Shown here: one piece after another, positions 27,233 through 35,086 of the stretch
Position numbering within the stretch: the first letter of the stretch is position 1
Layout: the number at the start of each line of letters is the position of its first letter
Origin: Planctomycetota bacterium
Lineage (GTDB): Bacteria; Planctomycetota; UBA8742; UBA2392
DNA length: 46,927 bases
Direction of reading: 5' to 3'
Assembly (NCBI GenBank): GCA_020638635.1
Contig: JACKIE010000018.1
Span: 1-46,927 of the forward strand
Made by a program: the position numbers and the translations under genes
The notes under the pieces: generated by a model
The model's database searches: none
Seen by the model: the letters and a program-made list of their open reading frames with translations, nothing else
What the model was told of the DNA's origin: nothing

Positions 27233-27273
27233 CGGGCGTAATCCTGAGCTGGAAAGTTGCGGTACTGTTTAAA

Positions 27274-27301
27274 CGTATAATGCATAAAACTGACATGCCA
27301 A
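27274..27301 (-). promoter_or_regulatory. Candidate promoter for the HTH-receiver/pilT/pilB genes
   Basis: On the minus strand TTGGCA (27301-27296) is followed after 16 nt by TATACG (27279-27274), in an AT-rich patch 42 nt before the HTH-receiver start. The -10 is imperfect. The same patch contains a plus-strand TATAAT (27276-27281) but with no good -35. Confidence 0.35.
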
Positions 27302-27520
27302 CCTAAATCGTATAAATCGCCCAATCGGGTGCTCCGGCTGTCGGGTCGCGTCAAGGGCAGCGAGCACGCACTCGCTTTTCCACAATCTCCGAAATATGAA
27401 TCACCCGACCCGTGTTCTGCGCACAACGGGTCAGAATCTGGCATCCCGGCAGCCGCCTTCTCCTTCCAAACCTGTGGTTTGGGGGTACTTTGAAGTCGAT
27501 GTGACAAGCCAGCGGTGGAC

Positions 27521-30067
27521 ATGGATGACAACCTGATCACGCCCTCGGACTTCTTCCATCGCGGACTGGAGTCCCTGGAAAGCGGCAAGTACTCCGACGC
27601 CGTCCGCTACTTCGAGGCGGCGGTCAAACGCGAGTACTACGACAACGACATTCACCTGCCCATGGCGGAAGCCCTGTTCGAGATCGGGCGCTACCAGGAC
27701 GCGCTTGACCACTTCAACAGGGTACAGCCCGGCGAGGCAAACCCGGCTGAGGTGCTGCTCTGGAAGGGCTCTTGCTACCTCGAGTTGCGCAAGACGCGCC
27801 GGGCAATCAGTGCCTTCAACCGGGTCCTCGAGATGGACCCGGACCACGCCGAGGCCCACTTCAAGCGCGGCCTGGCCCTCTCCGAAATCGGCAGCCCGGA
27901 CCGCGCCCTGGAAGCCTTCGAGGCCGCGGAGCGCCTGTTGCGCGCCTTGCCCGAGCCGGAACCGGAGCCCCTGGCCGAAGTGCTGATGTGGAAGGGCCGC
28001 ACGCTCACCCGCCTGGGCCGCCGCCCCGAGGGCATGCAGCTGATGTTCGAGGCCTGGGAGCTCGCGCCCGAGCACCCAGGGCCTTACAACGAAATCGCCG
28101 ACTCGTACCGATTCAGTGGCGACCTGGGAGGCGCCGAGGAGTGGTACAAAAAGGGCCTCGAGCGCCTGCCCGAGGACCCCAGCCTGCATAACGACTACGG
28201 CAACCTGCTGCGCGAACTGGGCCGCTACCGCGAGAGCCTTGACCACCTGACCTGCGCCATCGAGCGCGATGCCAACCGCAGCGTGGCCTACTACAACCGG
28301 GCGCTGACACTTGAACGCCTTGAGCTGTACGACGAGGCCCTCAAGGATTACGACACGGTCATCGACTCCAACCCCGTGGACCTCGACGCCAAGCTGCGCA
28401 AGCTGGACCTGCTCACCCAGATGGGCCTATTCACCGACGCCCAGTTGCTGCTGGAGGAACTGACCGAAGCCGAGCACGCGACGCCCGAGGCGCGCGACGC
28501 CACCGCGCGCATGCGTAACCGCCAGGCCGTGCGCGCCGAGGCAAACGGCGACTGGCAGGGCGCCCTGCGCGCCCACCGCGACGCCCTCGCCCTGCACCCT
28601 GATTATCTCGACGTCGAGTCCCCGGCGCCCGACGACGACAGCGCCGAGCAGCGCCTGTTGCGGCTGACGGACCTGCTCGAGCACGTCCCCGCCGAGCATC
28701 CGGACGCCGGGCTGGCCGCGTTGCTGGCGGCCTCGGCCAGGCTTACGCTGCTGCGCCTGTTCCGCGCCAGGCGCGGCGACGGCGCCCCCGACCTCGGGCT
28801 GATCCGCGCGGCCATCGAGCGCGCCGTCGCGCTCTCGCCCCACAAAGCTCCCGCCCACAAGCTGCTGGCCGAGCTCGCGTTCTATGAACTGAAGGACGAC
28901 GACCTCGCGATCGCCCAGGCCGACGAGGCCTTGCGTCTTGCGCCCGACTACGTGGGCGCACTGTGGATCAAGGCTGTGGCGCTGTCCGAAGGCAAGCTGC
29001 GCCCGGACCTCGCCGTCGAGTGCTACCGCCGCATGCTCGACATCACGCCCAACAATTCCAGCGTGCTGTTGAACCTGGGCGACCTGTACTTCGACCACGG
29101 CCAGCCCCATCGCGCGCTCAGCTACTATCGCCGCGTGCTGGAGGACCGCCCCGGCGACGTCAGCATCAACCGGGACATCGGCCACTGCTATCTCGCGCTG
29201 GGCCGCTACGGCGAGGCGATCGCTTGCTTCAGCCGCCTCGAGACCCAGGGCGCCATGCAGCTGGACGTGCGGCTCGACCTCGCCGAGGGACACCTCGCCG
29301 TCGGCGAACGTGCGGAAGCCGCCAAGCTGATCGGGGAAGTCCAGGCCGAAAACGCGGCCCTCGACCCCGCCATCGACGCCCGCGCCACCGAGCTCAGCGC
29401 CGCGCTGGCGCTGGCGCGCCGCAACCCCAAGGCCGCGCGCCGCGCCATCCAGGGACTGGATGACAACCTGGTCACCACCTACGGCATGCTGCAGCTCGCC
29501 CGCGCGGAGATACTGCTCGATAAGCTCGACAAGGCTTGGCAGTGCCTGGAGGATGTCACAGACACCCTCGATCCCCATGCCGCCGATGCCGTGGAGGCGC
29601 GCTACCACATGGCGCGCATCCTGTTTGCCCGCGGCGACCACGCCGGCGCGCACGCCAAGCTGGATGAACTGCTGGCGGCCGCGCCGCTGGACGAACGGGC
29701 ATACCGGCTGAAGGGCTGGATTTACATGCTGCAGGGCGAGCTTGACCACAGCGACGAAACCGAGGAGGCACGCAAGTTCGCGGTCCAGATCGCCAAGGTG
29801 CACCGGCTGCTTCAGTACGAAGACTACGCCGAAGCCCTGCAGAATGCGAACGTGCTGCAGCAGGACTACTCGACTCGCATCGAGCCCCGCTACTACAAGG
29901 CCTGCGCCCTGGCGCAGCTGGGAGAGGACGAAGCGGCGCTGGAAGAGATCCGCGCCCTGCTGAAACAGGCCCCCGACCTCAAAGGTCGGGTGGTTGAGGA
30001 ATTCTACCTCGAGCCCCTGCGCCTGGGCGACCGCCTCGAGTTCAGGGAAAACTCAGGCGACGAATAG
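27521..30067 (+). CDS. Giant TPR-repeat protein
   Basis: The 848-residue product starts MDDNLITPSDFFHRGLESLE (ATG 27521; a GTG two codons earlier is possible). It has no signal peptide. The whole length is TPR-type helices, with clear units such as GKYSDAVRYFEAAVKREYYD, RYQDALDHFNRVQPGEANPA, DHAEAHFKRGLALSEIGSPD, NRSVAYYNRALTLERLELYD and HRALSYYRRVLEDRPGD. The C-terminal end is acidic. Such proteins are assembly scaffolds or adaptors in the cytoplasm. It diverges from the HTH-receiver/pil operon, sharing a 288-nt intergenic region, so a link to pilus assembly or its control is possible but unproven. A palindromic hairpin follows the stop codon. Confidence 0.9.
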   Translation: MDDNLITPSDFFHRGLESLESGKYSDAVRYFEAAVKREYYDNDIHLPMAEALFEIGRYQDALDHFNRVQPGEANPAEVLLWKGSCYLELRKTRRAISAFNRVLEMDPDHAEAHFKRGLALSEIGSPDRALEAFEAAERLLRALPEPEPEPLAEVLMWKGRTLTRLGRRPEGMQLMFEAWELAPEHPGPYNEIADSYRFSGDLGGAEEWYKKGLERLPEDPSLHNDYGNLLRELGRYRESLDHLTCAIERDANRSVAYYNRALTLERLELYDEALKDYDTVIDSNPVDLDAKLRKLDLLTQMGLFTDAQLLLEELTEAEHATPEARDATARMRNRQAVRAEANGDWQGALRAHRDALALHPDYLDVESPAPDDDSAEQRLLRLTDLLEHVPAEHPDAGLAALLAASARLTLLRLFRARRGDGAPDLGLIRAAIERAVALSPHKAPAHKLLAELAFYELKDDDLAIAQADEALRLAPDYVGALWIKAVALSEGKLRPDLAVECYRRMLDITPNNSSVLLNLGDLYFDHGQPHRALSYYRRVLEDRPGDVSINRDIGHCYLALGRYGEAIACFSRLETQGAMQLDVRLDLAEGHLAVGERAEAAKLIGEVQAENAALDPAIDARATELSAALALARRNPKAARRAIQGLDDNLVTTYGMLQLARAEILLDKLDKAWQCLEDVTDTLDPHAADAVEARYHMARILFARGDHAGAHAKLDELLAAAPLDERAYRLKGWIYMLQGELDHSDETEEARKFAVQIAKVHRLLQYEDYAEALQNANVLQQDYSTRIEPRYYKACALAQLGEDEAALEEIRALLKQAPDLKGRVVEEFYLEPLRLGDRLEFRENSGDE

Positions 30068-30071
30068 CCGT

Positions 30072-30095
30072 AGGGACACGCCGCCGCGTGTCCCT
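30072..30095 (+). terminator. Hairpin behind the TPR gene (palindrome family 2)
   Basis: AGGGACACGC / GCGTGTCCCT forms a perfect 10-bp stem around CGCC, five nt after the TPR stop codon, with no clear T-run. The same palindrome occurs inside the neighbouring gene at 30913-30940. It may be a REP-like mRNA end rather than a classical terminator. Confidence 0.5.
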
Positions 30096-30163
30096 GCATG
30101 GCATGCACGCTGGGATGCAGACAAGCACGTGCCGTGCCTGCCCTCGGTTGCGGACGGCACACA

Positions 30164-31309
30164 TCAGTACGGCGCGCATTGTTTTCGGGGTGGCGGGTTG
30201 GGCGGGTGGTCCACTTCGTGGTACAGGCGCTCTTTCAGGGCGTCCATGTTTTCGGCGCCGCGGTTTTCCCAGCAGCGCGCCGGGTTGTGCGGCGTTTTCG
30301 TCAACTTCACCCGGTCCTGCACTTCACCCTCGATCTCGACCGGCGGGGTTTCATCCAGCAGCCTGCGGTACACATCCGCGTGCTTGCTGTGGATCAAACC
30401 GTTGGCCGCCAGCACCCGCCGCATGATGCCGCAGAAGGACAGCCACTGGTCCGGGAAGCGGAACGGCATCCATGAGCCGAAGCCGACATCGCGGAACTCC
30501 TCGTCCAGGTGCAGCAGCGTCGCGTACACCACGCCCACCGCCCGGTCCTGCAGGAACGAACGCCGGATGTCCATGCCCAGCGCCCGGTCCACCACCCGGT
30601 GCGCAAGCTCCGCGCGCTTGCCCGAGGCAGAGACGATCAGCCGCGCGCCCTTTTCGGCCAGGGGCAGCAGCTTCTCCAGGGGCAGCGTGTGCAGCGCAGG
30701 GTTCGCGTCAGCGAACGTGCCTGAAAGTCGCGTGCGACTTTCAGGATCGCCCACGGAAGAGGGCTCACCTGCGGCAGCCACCGCGGCCTCGACCTTGTGG
30801 AAGTAGGCCATGATATCGGCGACCTCTTTGTCATCACGATCGCAGGCCGGTTCCGGCACAACGACGTCCGAGCCCTCGGCGATGGGCCGACCCCCTTCAG
30901 CGGGAATCGACGGCAGGGACACGCTGCCGCGTGTCCCTGCGGACTGTGGATCAACCTGTGACTCCGCGTCCATCGTGTCCCGCCCGGGGTTTGCGCCTTC
31001 GCTGAAGCTATGGCGGACAGGTGCACCCTGGGCTTTGGTTTCGGCCACGGGCGCGTTCTTCAGCGCGTGAAGTCCGGCGTCCACCAGGGCTTCGCCGAAG
31101 GCGAGCGCCTTGTCGAGCTGGGCCAGGTGCTTGAGGTCGATCTGCTGGTGCAGGCGCTCGGCGTCGATCTGCATCGGCGCGAGCTGCTCCTTGCCGCCGG
31201 GGATGGGCTTGTCCCAGTGGTAGTACAGTTCATGGGAGCGCAAGGGCGGACGCGAGCCGTCTTTCATGCGGCCTTCGAACAACTCGGATTCAGACGGCAG
31301 CTCGGTCAT
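30164..31309 (-). CDS. Unknown protein carrying palindromic repeats in its linker
   Basis: Starting at ATG 31309 (MTELPSESELFEGRMKDGSR), the gene encodes 381 residues in two apparently folded parts: an N-terminal part with YYHWDKPIPGGKEQLAPMQI and IDLKHLAQLDKALAFGEALV, and a C-terminal part of about 200 residues with EVADIMAYFHKVEAAVAAAG, LEKLLPLAEKGARLIVSASG, AVGVVYATLLHLDEEFRDVG and FPDQWLSFCGIMRRVLAANG. The linker between them (about residues 120-200) is encoded largely by two palindromic repeats (30913-30940 and 30701-30745) that keep the frame open. A longer open frame to 31597 reads through repeats and is not protein-like. I do not recognise a family. The protein ends Cys-Ala-Pro-Tyr after a proline-rich stretch. 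Confidence 0.7.
   Translation of the reverse strand: MTELPSESELFEGRMKDGSRPPLRSHELYYHWDKPIPGGKEQLAPMQIDAERLHQQIDLKHLAQLDKALAFGEALVDAGLHALKNAPVAETKAQGAPVRHSFSEGANPGRDTMDAESQVDPQSAGTRGSVSLPSIPAEGGRPIAEGSDVVVPEPACDRDDKEVADIMAYFHKVEAAVAAAGEPSSVGDPESRTRLSGTFADANPALHTLPLEKLLPLAEKGARLIVSASGKRAELAHRVVDRALGMDIRRSFLQDRAVGVVYATLLHLDEEFRDVGFGSWMPFRFPDQWLSFCGIMRRVLAANGLIHSKHADVYRRLLDETPPVEIEGEVQDRVKLTKTPHNPARCWENRGAENMDALKERLYHEVDHPPNPPPRKQCAPY
30701..30745 (-). repeat. Double-hairpin repeat, family 3, copy 1 (inside a gene)
   Basis: GTTCGC-GTCA-GCGAAC, a 3-nt spacer, then CCTGAAAGTCGC-GT-GCGACTTTCAGG: two perfect hairpins in tandem. The inverse arrangement is found at 31358-31401. It is in frame inside the unknown gene at 30164-31309. 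Confidence 0.8.
30913..30940. repeat. Palindrome family 2, in-gene copy
   Basis: GCAGGGACACGC-TGCC-GCGTGTCCCTGC, a perfect 12-bp stem. It shares the 10-bp core and loop size with the hairpin at 30072-30095, here inside the coding region of the 30164 gene. Confidence 0.75.
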
Positions 31310-31670
31310 GGTTTGTTCAGGAGCGCCGGCGTCCCGCTCGCGGGTCATGCCGGCATTCCTGTAAGTCGCTCGCGACTTACAGGTTCGTTCGCCGTGCGAA
31401 CCCGGCGCTCCTACCCTATTGCGGCCGATGGAGTCGGATTTGGGCCGGAAACGGGGAAGCAACCGGCCGGGAACCAGCCAAGGGAGCGGATTAGAAGATT
31501 TCCCGGATTTATTTGAACGCGCGTACAAAATCGCCGGTCGCCGTTTCCTCCTCTGTTTCGGCGCTGCCGCTTCGTTGCTAGAAGGACCCGTGTTCACGAA
31601 TTCGAACGAATACGACCTCGCGCGGATTTCGCGTGAGGGTTCGGCCTTGGGGCTGTACTAGGAAAGGCGC
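31310..31670. other. Intergenic region upstream of the ECF sigma gene
   Basis: 361 nt between divergent genes. The left third carries a loose family 1 copy (31320-31342) and the double-hairpin repeat. The right part is less GC-rich and should hold the sigma-factor promoter; I cannot name a convincing -35/-10 pair. Confidence 0.6.
31358..31401 (+). repeat. Double-hairpin repeat, family 3, copy 2 (intergenic)
   Basis: CCTGTAAGTCGC-TC-GCGACTTACAGG, a 3-nt spacer, then GTTCGC-CGT-GCGAAC. This is the reverse-complement order of copy 1 (30701-30745), with compensatory changes (A/T swap at the same position in both arms), so pairing rather than sequence is kept. It lies 49 nt upstream of the 30164 gene start. 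Confidence 0.8.
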
Positions 31671-32234
31671 ATGTCGGACGGATCGCAGGCAGAAACCTCA
31701 GCGCTAGTGAAAAGCGCGCGATCCGGCGACAAGAAAGTTGCCAGGCAGGCCTATGCCGATCTCGTAAACCGCTACCAGGAAGGCATTTACGCCTACATCC
31801 TGGGCCGCTGCCGAGACCCGGAGAAAGCCCAGGAAGTGGTGCAGGACGCTTTCATCACCGCCTATACCACCCTGGACAAGCTGGAAAAGGCCGCCAGTTT
31901 CCGCAGCTGGGTGATCGGCATCGCCCTCAACCTGCTGCGGCGCCGCAAGAAGGAGATCGCCAACCCCGACCTGCTGGAAGGCGCGACCGATTCGCGCGAA
32001 GCCGGCCTCCAGGGGCTGGCCAACCAGGAGACCCTGGAGGCCGTTAGAGCAGCCATAGACGAGTTGCCCGAGAACTACCGCACCGCCCTGCAGATGCACT
32101 ACTTCGACAAGCAGCGCGGGCGGGCAATCGGGAACGAGCTGGGGGTAAGTGAAGGCGCGGTGCACATGATCCTGCTGCGCGCCCGCAAAGCCCTGGCGGA
32201 AAAACTGAAAGCTTTTGCCCCTGAGGATGACTAG
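31671..32234 (+). CDS. ECF-type RNA polymerase sigma factor
   Basis: The 187-residue protein has the two-domain ECF layout. Region 2: YADLVNRYQEGIYAYILGRC, EKAQEVVQDAFITAYTTLDK and ASFRSWVIGIALNLLRRRKK (-10 recognition). Region 4: AIDELPENYRTALQMHYFDK, then RAIGNELGVSEGAVHMILLR and ARKALAEKL (-35 recognition HTH). Start ATG 31671 is 3 nt behind AGGAAAGG, a strong if tightly spaced ribosome-binding site. It is followed after 16 nt by a membrane anti-sigma-like protein, the usual partner. The regulon and signal are unknown; the FecR-like partner suggests cell-envelope or surface control. Confidence 0.93.
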   Translation: MSDGSQAETSALVKSARSGDKKVARQAYADLVNRYQEGIYAYILGRCRDPEKAQEVVQDAFITAYTTLDKLEKAASFRSWVIGIALNLLRRRKKEIANPDLLEGATDSREAGLQGLANQETLEAVRAAIDELPENYRTALQMHYFDKQRGRAIGNELGVSEGAVHMILLRARKALAEKLKAFAPEDD

Positions 32235-32250
32235 GGGCGGGTAGAGAACC

Positions 32251-33528
32251 ATGGCAGACCGCGAACATCTTGAATTGCTGGCCTCGCGCTTCCTCGACGG
32301 CGACCTGTCGCCCGCCGAACACGCCGAGCTGCAGGCCGCCCTGGCCCACGACACCGAGTTGCGTGAGCTGCTGGCTTCGCTGCAGCGCGTGCACAACAGC
32401 ATCAACCTGCTGAGCGAGCAGCGCCTGCCATCCGACTTCACCAGCCGCGTACTCGAGCAGGCCTTCGAGCCCGCGGCCGTGATCCAGCTTCCCGTTTCCG
32501 GCTGGCGTCACTGGGCCGCCGCCGCCTCGGTGATCCTGATGATCGGCCTGCTGGTCGGCGCCGCGGTGCTGAACAACGGCGGCAAGCCCGAGGGCGCGCC
32601 GGAGATCGCGTTCGACAAACCCGCGTCCGGCGGCACTCTCACGCCGCCCGACGTCACGCCCCGCCACAGCAGCGCCAGCGTGGTCGCCTTCAGTGAAGGC
32701 GAGCTTGAGCTCGCTTCGCCCAAGGGCGTCCAGCGCACCAGCCGCTTCGAGGGCAGCGTTACCCTGCCCGCCGAGGTCAAGGCCCCGGCCGGCACCCACG
32801 CGGTGCTTGAGCTGCAGGGCGGCACGGCCGTGCTGTCGCCGGGCGCCAGCGCGCGCCTGACCGACGCGGACCTCGACGGCATCCCCGACATCGAGCCCAT
32901 GGAGGGCGACCTCTATATAGAAAGCGCCGGCCCCGGCGTGCGCTCGCGCGTCGGCAGCGTTGACCTGAACGTGGACGGCGGCCTGACCCTGCGCCGCACG
33001 GCCGATGGCTACATGGCCGAGCCCAGCCACGGCGGCGCCAAGGCCGGCGAAACCGCCTTCGGCTTCCGCCAGTGCGCGCTGATCAGCGACGGCAACGTGA
33101 AGCTCAGCAATTGCGAGCGCCCGGGCCTCGACGACTGGGCCGTGCGCGGCCGCGCCGACGCCATCAAGCTGCAGGTGCGCAGGCTGCTGGGCGACAAGTT
33201 CGACCGCATCCCGGCCGATCACTGGAAGCAGTGGGACAAGTTCCTGCGCGGCGTGCTGTCGCAGCCCTGGCAGGCGGCAACCTACGCCTACACCATCCGC
33301 TTCGTGCTGAAATACGACTTCTTCGAAGGCGCTTCGCCCGAAGAGCTGAAGGCCTGGGGCACCATTGCGGGCATCATGGCCGAGGGAACCTCAGAGGCCG
33401 ACATCCCGCTGCAGGTGCTGGAAGTGTTCCGTGCGGCCGAGCAGGAGTTCGACCGCGACCCGGAATCGCTTGCACAGTTCAAGCAGATGATCCGCGAGTG
33501 GATCGAGCGCAACGCCGAACACCGGTAG
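32251..33528 (+). CDS. Membrane anti-sigma factor with FecR-like extracytoplasmic domain
   Basis: The 425-residue protein has a cytoplasmic N-terminal anti-sigma helix bundle (LELLASRFLDGDLSPAEHAE, ELRELLASLQRVHNSINLLS; no zinc HxxxCxxC), one membrane helix at about residues 89-107 (AAAASVILMIGLLVGAAVL), and a periplasmic FecR-like beta domain (VVAFSEGELELASPKGVQRT, HAVLELQGGTAVLSPGASAR, EGDLYIESAGPGVRSRVGSV). The last ~130 residues form a helical domain (DHWKQWDKFLRGVL ... AEQEFDRDPESLAQF) that is unusual for FecR proteins. Position right behind the sigma gene supports its role as the specific inhibitor that transmits a periplasmic signal. Calling it FecR-like rests on strand pattern only. 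Confidence 0.82.
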   Translation: MADREHLELLASRFLDGDLSPAEHAELQAALAHDTELRELLASLQRVHNSINLLSEQRLPSDFTSRVLEQAFEPAAVIQLPVSGWRHWAAAASVILMIGLLVGAAVLNNGGKPEGAPEIAFDKPASGGTLTPPDVTPRHSSASVVAFSEGELELASPKGVQRTSRFEGSVTLPAEVKAPAGTHAVLELQGGTAVLSPGASARLTDADLDGIPDIEPMEGDLYIESAGPGVRSRVGSVDLNVDGGLTLRRTADGYMAEPSHGGAKAGETAFGFRQCALISDGNVKLSNCERPGLDDWAVRGRADAIKLQVRRLLGDKFDRIPADHWKQWDKFLRGVLSQPWQAATYAYTIRFVLKYDFFEGASPEELKAWGTIAGIMAEGTSEADIPLQVLEVFRAAEQEFDRDPESLAQFKQMIREWIERNAEHR

Positions 33529-33529
33529 A

Positions 33530-33547
33530 GGCGACGCTTGCGTCGCC
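33530..33547. repeat. Small hairpin GGCGACGC-TT-GCGTCGCC
   Basis: A perfect 8-bp stem starting two nt after the anti-sigma stop codon. With the larger palindrome 13 nt further on it makes a double hairpin at the 3' end of the sigma operon. Confidence 0.55.
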
Positions 33548-33560
33548 CGCGGGGTACGAT

Positions 33561-33598
33561 TCGCAAGGGACAGGCACCTTGGTGCCTGTCCCTTGCGA
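33561..33598. terminator. 38-bp near-perfect palindrome between convergent genes
   Basis: TCGCAAGGGACAGGCACC / GGTGCCTGTCCCTTGCGA pairs over 18 bp with only TT between the arms (a CACCTTGGTG tip). It separates the sigma/anti-sigma operon from the convergent methyltransferase, whose stop codon is 2 nt away. Works as a two-way RNA 3' end at least structurally; no long T-run. GGGACAGGCACC palindromes are a known dispersed type in repeat-rich genomes. Confidence 0.6.
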
Positions 33599-33599
33599 T

Positions 33600-34304
33600 T
33601 TACGCCCGCGCCTTGGCCACCCAGCCGAAGTCCTGGTGCTCGATAGCGATTTCGTCAAAGCCCGCGGCGCGCAACTCGGATTCCATCTGCTCCGGCGTGT
33701 AGCAGCGTAGGCGCAGCACTTCATCTTCCGTGCGCACCAGCCGGCCTGATTGCCGCAGCTCGTAACGGTTCTCGTAGCTGTCGATCTGCGTCGCCGGGTC
33801 GTAGTGCTGGCGCGACACCAGCCGGATCTGCGTGCCGCCCTGGCTGACCACGCGCGTGACCTGCCCGGGCCAGTCGCCCGCCCCGTAAGGCGGCTCGAAC
33901 TCCAGCAGCAACAGTCCTCCTGCGTTGAGCGCGCCGTGCAGCCGCTTCAGCCCCTCCCGCGCCGCGGCCGGCTCATGCAGCAGGCAGAACGAGCCGGCCG
34001 GGATCAACGCGGCGTCGAACTCATCGGGCTCCAGCTCCTCCAGCGCGGCCTGCCAGACGCGGGTTTCCAGCCCGGCCGCGGCCAGCTTTTCACGGCAGCG
34101 CGCCAGCATGGCGGGCGAGGGGTCGCAGCCCTCCACGTTGAAGCCGCGCTGCAGCAGCGGAACCAGGAAACGCCCCGTGCCGCACATGGGCTCAAGGATG
34201 CGGCCGGGGGGCAGCGCGCCGGCGAACCAGACGAATGCCAGCTCCGGCGCCGCGGGCTTGTCCAGGTCATAGAACCACGCGCAAAGATCGCCGTAGCTTT
34301 CCAT
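33600..34304 (-). CDS. SAM-dependent methyltransferase (class I)
   Basis: The 234-residue protein has a Rossmann methyltransferase core: motif I RILEPMCGTGRFLVPLL (a variant of ExGxGxG with Cys), an acidic motif II GCDPSPAMLARCREKL binding the SAM ribose, DAALIPAGSFCLLHEP as motif IV and GALNAGGLLLLEFEPPYG as post-II strand. The N-terminal MESYGDLCAWFYDLDKP resembles small-molecule methyltransferases of the UbiE/YcgJ type. The C-terminal half has the FDEIAIEHQDFGWVAKARA end typical of these enzymes. The substrate cannot be predicted, and neighbours give no clue. It runs convergent to the sigma operon. Confidence 0.88.
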   Translation of the reverse strand: MESYGDLCAWFYDLDKPAAPELAFVWFAGALPPGRILEPMCGTGRFLVPLLQRGFNVEGCDPSPAMLARCREKLAAAGLETRVWQAALEELEPDEFDAALIPAGSFCLLHEPAAAREGLKRLHGALNAGGLLLLEFEPPYGAGDWPGQVTRVVSQGGTQIRLVSRQHYDPATQIDSYENRYELRQSGRLVRTEDEVLRLRCYTPEQMESELRAAGFDEIAIEHQDFGWVAKARA

Positions 34305-34429
34305 GCCGCGAGTATTGCCGGGATTTGGGCCAAAGGGGAATTAAACTTTCCGTCTCATGATCCTCTCATGCGGGGCGGGCTATCTTTCGCGCGTCGCCCC
34401 GCGGTGGGGCATGAAAACGGAGATCAACC

Positions 34430-35023
34430 ATGAAAGCGATGCTGAGTGTGGTCCTGCTCCTGCTGTTCGCCGGCGCGGCCGCCGGCCTGCTGCAGGCGCA
34501 GGAAACGGACAAGAAGGTGACCGAAAAGACCGACAAAGTCACCGAAAAGACTGACAAGACGGCCAAGAAGGCCGACGTGTCTGAGGCCGTCCAGAAGGCC
34601 GCTGCCAAGCTGGCCGGTGACGCCGAGGTCAAGTTCAAGGCCAAGGGCAAGAACATCGAGGCCAAGTGGGTCAGTGACGGCAAGAAGAACGAAGCCCTGC
34701 TGGACGCCGAAGGCAAGCTGATCCGGTCCGAGATCAAGCTGACGCTCAAGGACCTGCCCGAGGAAGTGCGCACGGCCGTGGTGAAGAAGTACGGCGAGGA
34801 CGCGAAGTTGGAGCTTACGAAGATCACCATCGCCAAGGGCGACAAGGTGTTCTTCGAGGTCGAAAGCGACGCCAAGGGCGACAGCATGTTCAACGCCAAG
34901 GGCGAAGCGGTCGATGACGACGAAGCCGACGAGGATGAAGACGAAGAGGACGACGACGACGGCGAAGAGGAAGATGACGACGAAGAAGACGATGACGACG
35001 ATGAAGAAGGCGACGACGACTAA
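34430..35023 (+). CDS. Secreted PepSY-like protein with poly-acidic tail
   Basis: The 197-residue protein has a signal peptide (MKAMLSVVLLLLFAGAAAGL, cleavage near QAQE), a Lys/Thr repeat (TEKTDKVTEKTDKTAKK, residues 31-47), and a PepSY-like/putative lipocalin-like part (AEVKFKAKGKNIEAKWVSDG, LPEEVRTAVVKKYGEDAKLE). Residues 162-197 are all Asp/Glu except one Ala and two Gly. An acidic tail of this size suggests divalent-cation binding (Ca2+, Mg2+ or Mn2+). Directly behind it are a response regulator and sensor kinase gene, the arrangement seen for PepSY-protein/two-component operons that sense ions or envelope state. Ribosome-binding site CGGAGAT precedes the ATG. Confidence 0.8.
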   Translation: MKAMLSVVLLLLFAGAAAGLLQAQETDKKVTEKTDKVTEKTDKTAKKADVSEAVQKAAAKLAGDAEVKFKAKGKNIEAKWVSDGKKNEALLDAEGKLIRSEIKLTLKDLPEEVRTAVVKKYGEDAKLELTKITIAKGDKVFFEVESDAKGDSMFNAKGEAVDDDEADEDEDEEDDDDGEEEDDDEEDDDDDEEGDDD

Positions 35024-35044
35024 CCAACAGGCCTGAAACCGGCC

Positions 35045-35069
35045 GGGGGTGCGCAACCCGCGCACCCCC
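35045..35069 (+). promoter_or_regulatory. GC hairpin between the PepSY-like gene and the response regulator
   Basis: GGGGGTGCGC / GCGCACCCCC forms a perfect 10-bp stem with an AACCC loop and no T-run, 18 nt before the response-regulator ATG. It could attenuate or stabilise the mRNA, giving more PepSY-like protein than kinase. Confidence 0.5.
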
Positions 35070-35086
35070 GCGCCGTCGGGAAGCCC

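Noticed and set aside
27257..27281. Plus-strand promoter TTGCGG ... TATAAT for the TPR gene
   Set aside because: The -10 is perfect but the spacing to the only -35-like hexamer is 13 nt, too short. Not called.
28427..29803. A 458-codon open frame on the minus strand
   Set aside because: Antisense to the TPR gene, whose repeat periodicity is unmistakable on the plus strand.
30164..31597. Extension of the unknown gene to a start at 31597
   Set aside because: The extra 96 codons translate two repeats (31320-31342 and 31358-31401) and AT-richer promoter DNA; the ATG at 31309 starts the protein-like part.
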